Under the pieces are notes generated by a model. It was given only the letters and a program-made list of their open reading frames with translations. It was not told the DNA's origin and ran no database searches. A program made the position numbers and the translations under genes. A DNA stretch of 6,624 bases from contig JAJFIG010000480.1 in NCBI GenBank assembly GCA_021775195.1, positions 1-6,624 of the forward strand, in the 5' to 3' direction. This document shows, piece by piece, positions 6,074 to 6,624 of this stretch (positions are counted from its first letter, which is position 1; each line of letters starts with the position of its first letter). Origin of the DNA: Rhodospirillales bacterium. Its GTDB lineage: Bacteria > Pseudomonadota > Alphaproteobacteria > Rhodospirillales > 2-02-FULL-58-16.

Positions 6074-6624
6074 ATGACGAAAGTGGGTTTCATCGGCCTC
6101 GGTATCATGGGACGCCCCATGGCGGGCCATTTGCTGGCCGCGGGCCATGAATTGGCGCTGTTCGACAAGTTCATTTCACCCCTGCCCCAGGAGTTGACGG
6201 ACGGCGGCGCGACCGGATGCGCATCCGGCAAAGAGGTGACCGAACGCTCCGATATCATCATCGTGATGGTCCCCGATACTCCTGACGTGGACGACGTTCT
6301 GTTTGGCCCCGACGGGGTCGCCGAGGGTCTTGCCGGTGGCAAGATTGTCGTCGATATGAGTTCCATTTCCCCGATCGCGACAAAAGATTTTGCCTCCAGA
6401 ATCAATGAATTGGGATGCCAATACGTTGACGCGCCGGTCTCCGGCGGCGAGGTCGGCGCCAAGCAGGCGACCCTCACCATCATGTGCGGTGGGCCGGAGG
6501 ACGCCTTCAACACGGTCAATCCCTTGTTCGAGCTCATGGGCAAGAACATCACGCTGATCGGCACCAACAACGGCGCCGGGCAAATCTGCAAGGTCGCCAA
6601 TCAGATCATCGTCGCGCTGAATAT
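6074..6624 (+). CDS. garR: 2-hydroxy-3-oxopropionate (tartronate semialdehyde) reductase, GarR-like, cut by window edge
   Basis: This is a member of the beta-hydroxyacid dehydrogenase family, predicted to reduce tartronate semialdehyde to D-glycerate in the cytoplasm with NAD(P)H. The first 183 residues are present of the usual 290-300. They include the nucleotide-binding GLGIMG (8-13), the substrate-binding DAPVSGGE (119-126) with Ser123-Gly124-Gly125, and the catalytic region GAGQICKVANQ (167-177) with Lys173. The text MSSISP (95-100) and ANQIIVALN (175-183) resembles GarR/GlxR more than 3-hydroxyisobutyrate dehydrogenase, which is the main alternative. Asp31 ends the second Rossmann strand. 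The ATG at 6074 follows AGGGAG at 6061-6066 at good spacing. It is divergent from a D-glycerate dehydrogenase-type gene, whose reaction also yields D-glycerate. The C-terminal helical domain lies outside the window. Confidence 0.9.
   Translation, partial: MTKVGFIGLGIMGRPMAGHLLAAGHELALFDKFISPLPQELTDGGATGCASGKEVTERSDIIIVMVPDTPDVDDVLFGPDGVAEGLAGGKIVVDMSSISPIATKDFASRINELGCQYVDAPVSGGEVGAKQATLTIMCGGPEDAFNTVNPLFELMGKNITLIGTNNGAGQICKVANQIIVALN

Noticed and set aside
1..6624. CRISPR array, tRNA or rRNA gene, insertion sequence, defence or toxin-antitoxin genes
   Set aside because: I found no regularly spaced repeats, no tRNA-like cloverleaf, no terminal inverted repeats with a transposase, and no gene of those families on either strand.

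Overview
The window looks like chromosomal DNA from a GC-rich proteobacterium, most likely an alphaproteobacterium. This is inferred from the strong G/C bias at third codon positions, the Tat-exported TRAP binding protein, and the close-packed transport and catabolic genes. There is no RNA gene, insertion sequence, CRISPR array or phage gene. Six protein genes are present; the two at the ends are cut by the window edges.

Layout. Positions 4303 down to 1 (minus strand) form one apparent operon in the order dctP - dctQ - dctM - amidase. It encodes a complete three-part TRAP transporter of the TakP/FcbT type (Tat-exported binding protein, small permease, oversized large permease), followed by the N-terminal 163 residues of an amidase-signature enzyme. 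A GC-rich perfect hairpin, abutting a second smaller one, lies between dctP and dctQ. Upstream of dctP is a 475-bp gene-free stretch (4304-4778) with a candidate promoter whose spacer holds a palindrome, plus a cluster of AT-rich repeats. Positions 5744 down to 4779 (minus strand) encode a D-2-hydroxyacid dehydrogenase of the D-glycerate dehydrogenase / hydroxypyruvate reductase type. A 329-bp divergent intergenic region (5745-6073) separates it from a plus-strand gene, cut at the right edge, for a GarR-like tartronate semialdehyde reductase.

How the genes may fit together. Both oxidoreductases belong to families that make or use D-glycerate, one from hydroxypyruvate and one from tartronate semialdehyde, which are isomers. 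The transporter belongs to a branch that includes 2-oxoacid carriers, and the amidase could release a carboxylate from an imported amide. A reasonable but unproven reading is a module for uptake and breakdown of a small carboxylate or amide that ends in D-glycerate. An 11-bp word (GTCAGGATGAT) occurs in both long intergenic regions and is a candidate shared operator. No regulator gene lies in the window.

Nothing here is a clearly new class of system. The points most worth following are the shared word, the 160-residue membrane insert in DctM, the altered ligand-site motif in DctP, the dctP-dctQ hairpins, and the pairing of two glycerate-forming reductases beside an uncharacterised transporter and amidase.
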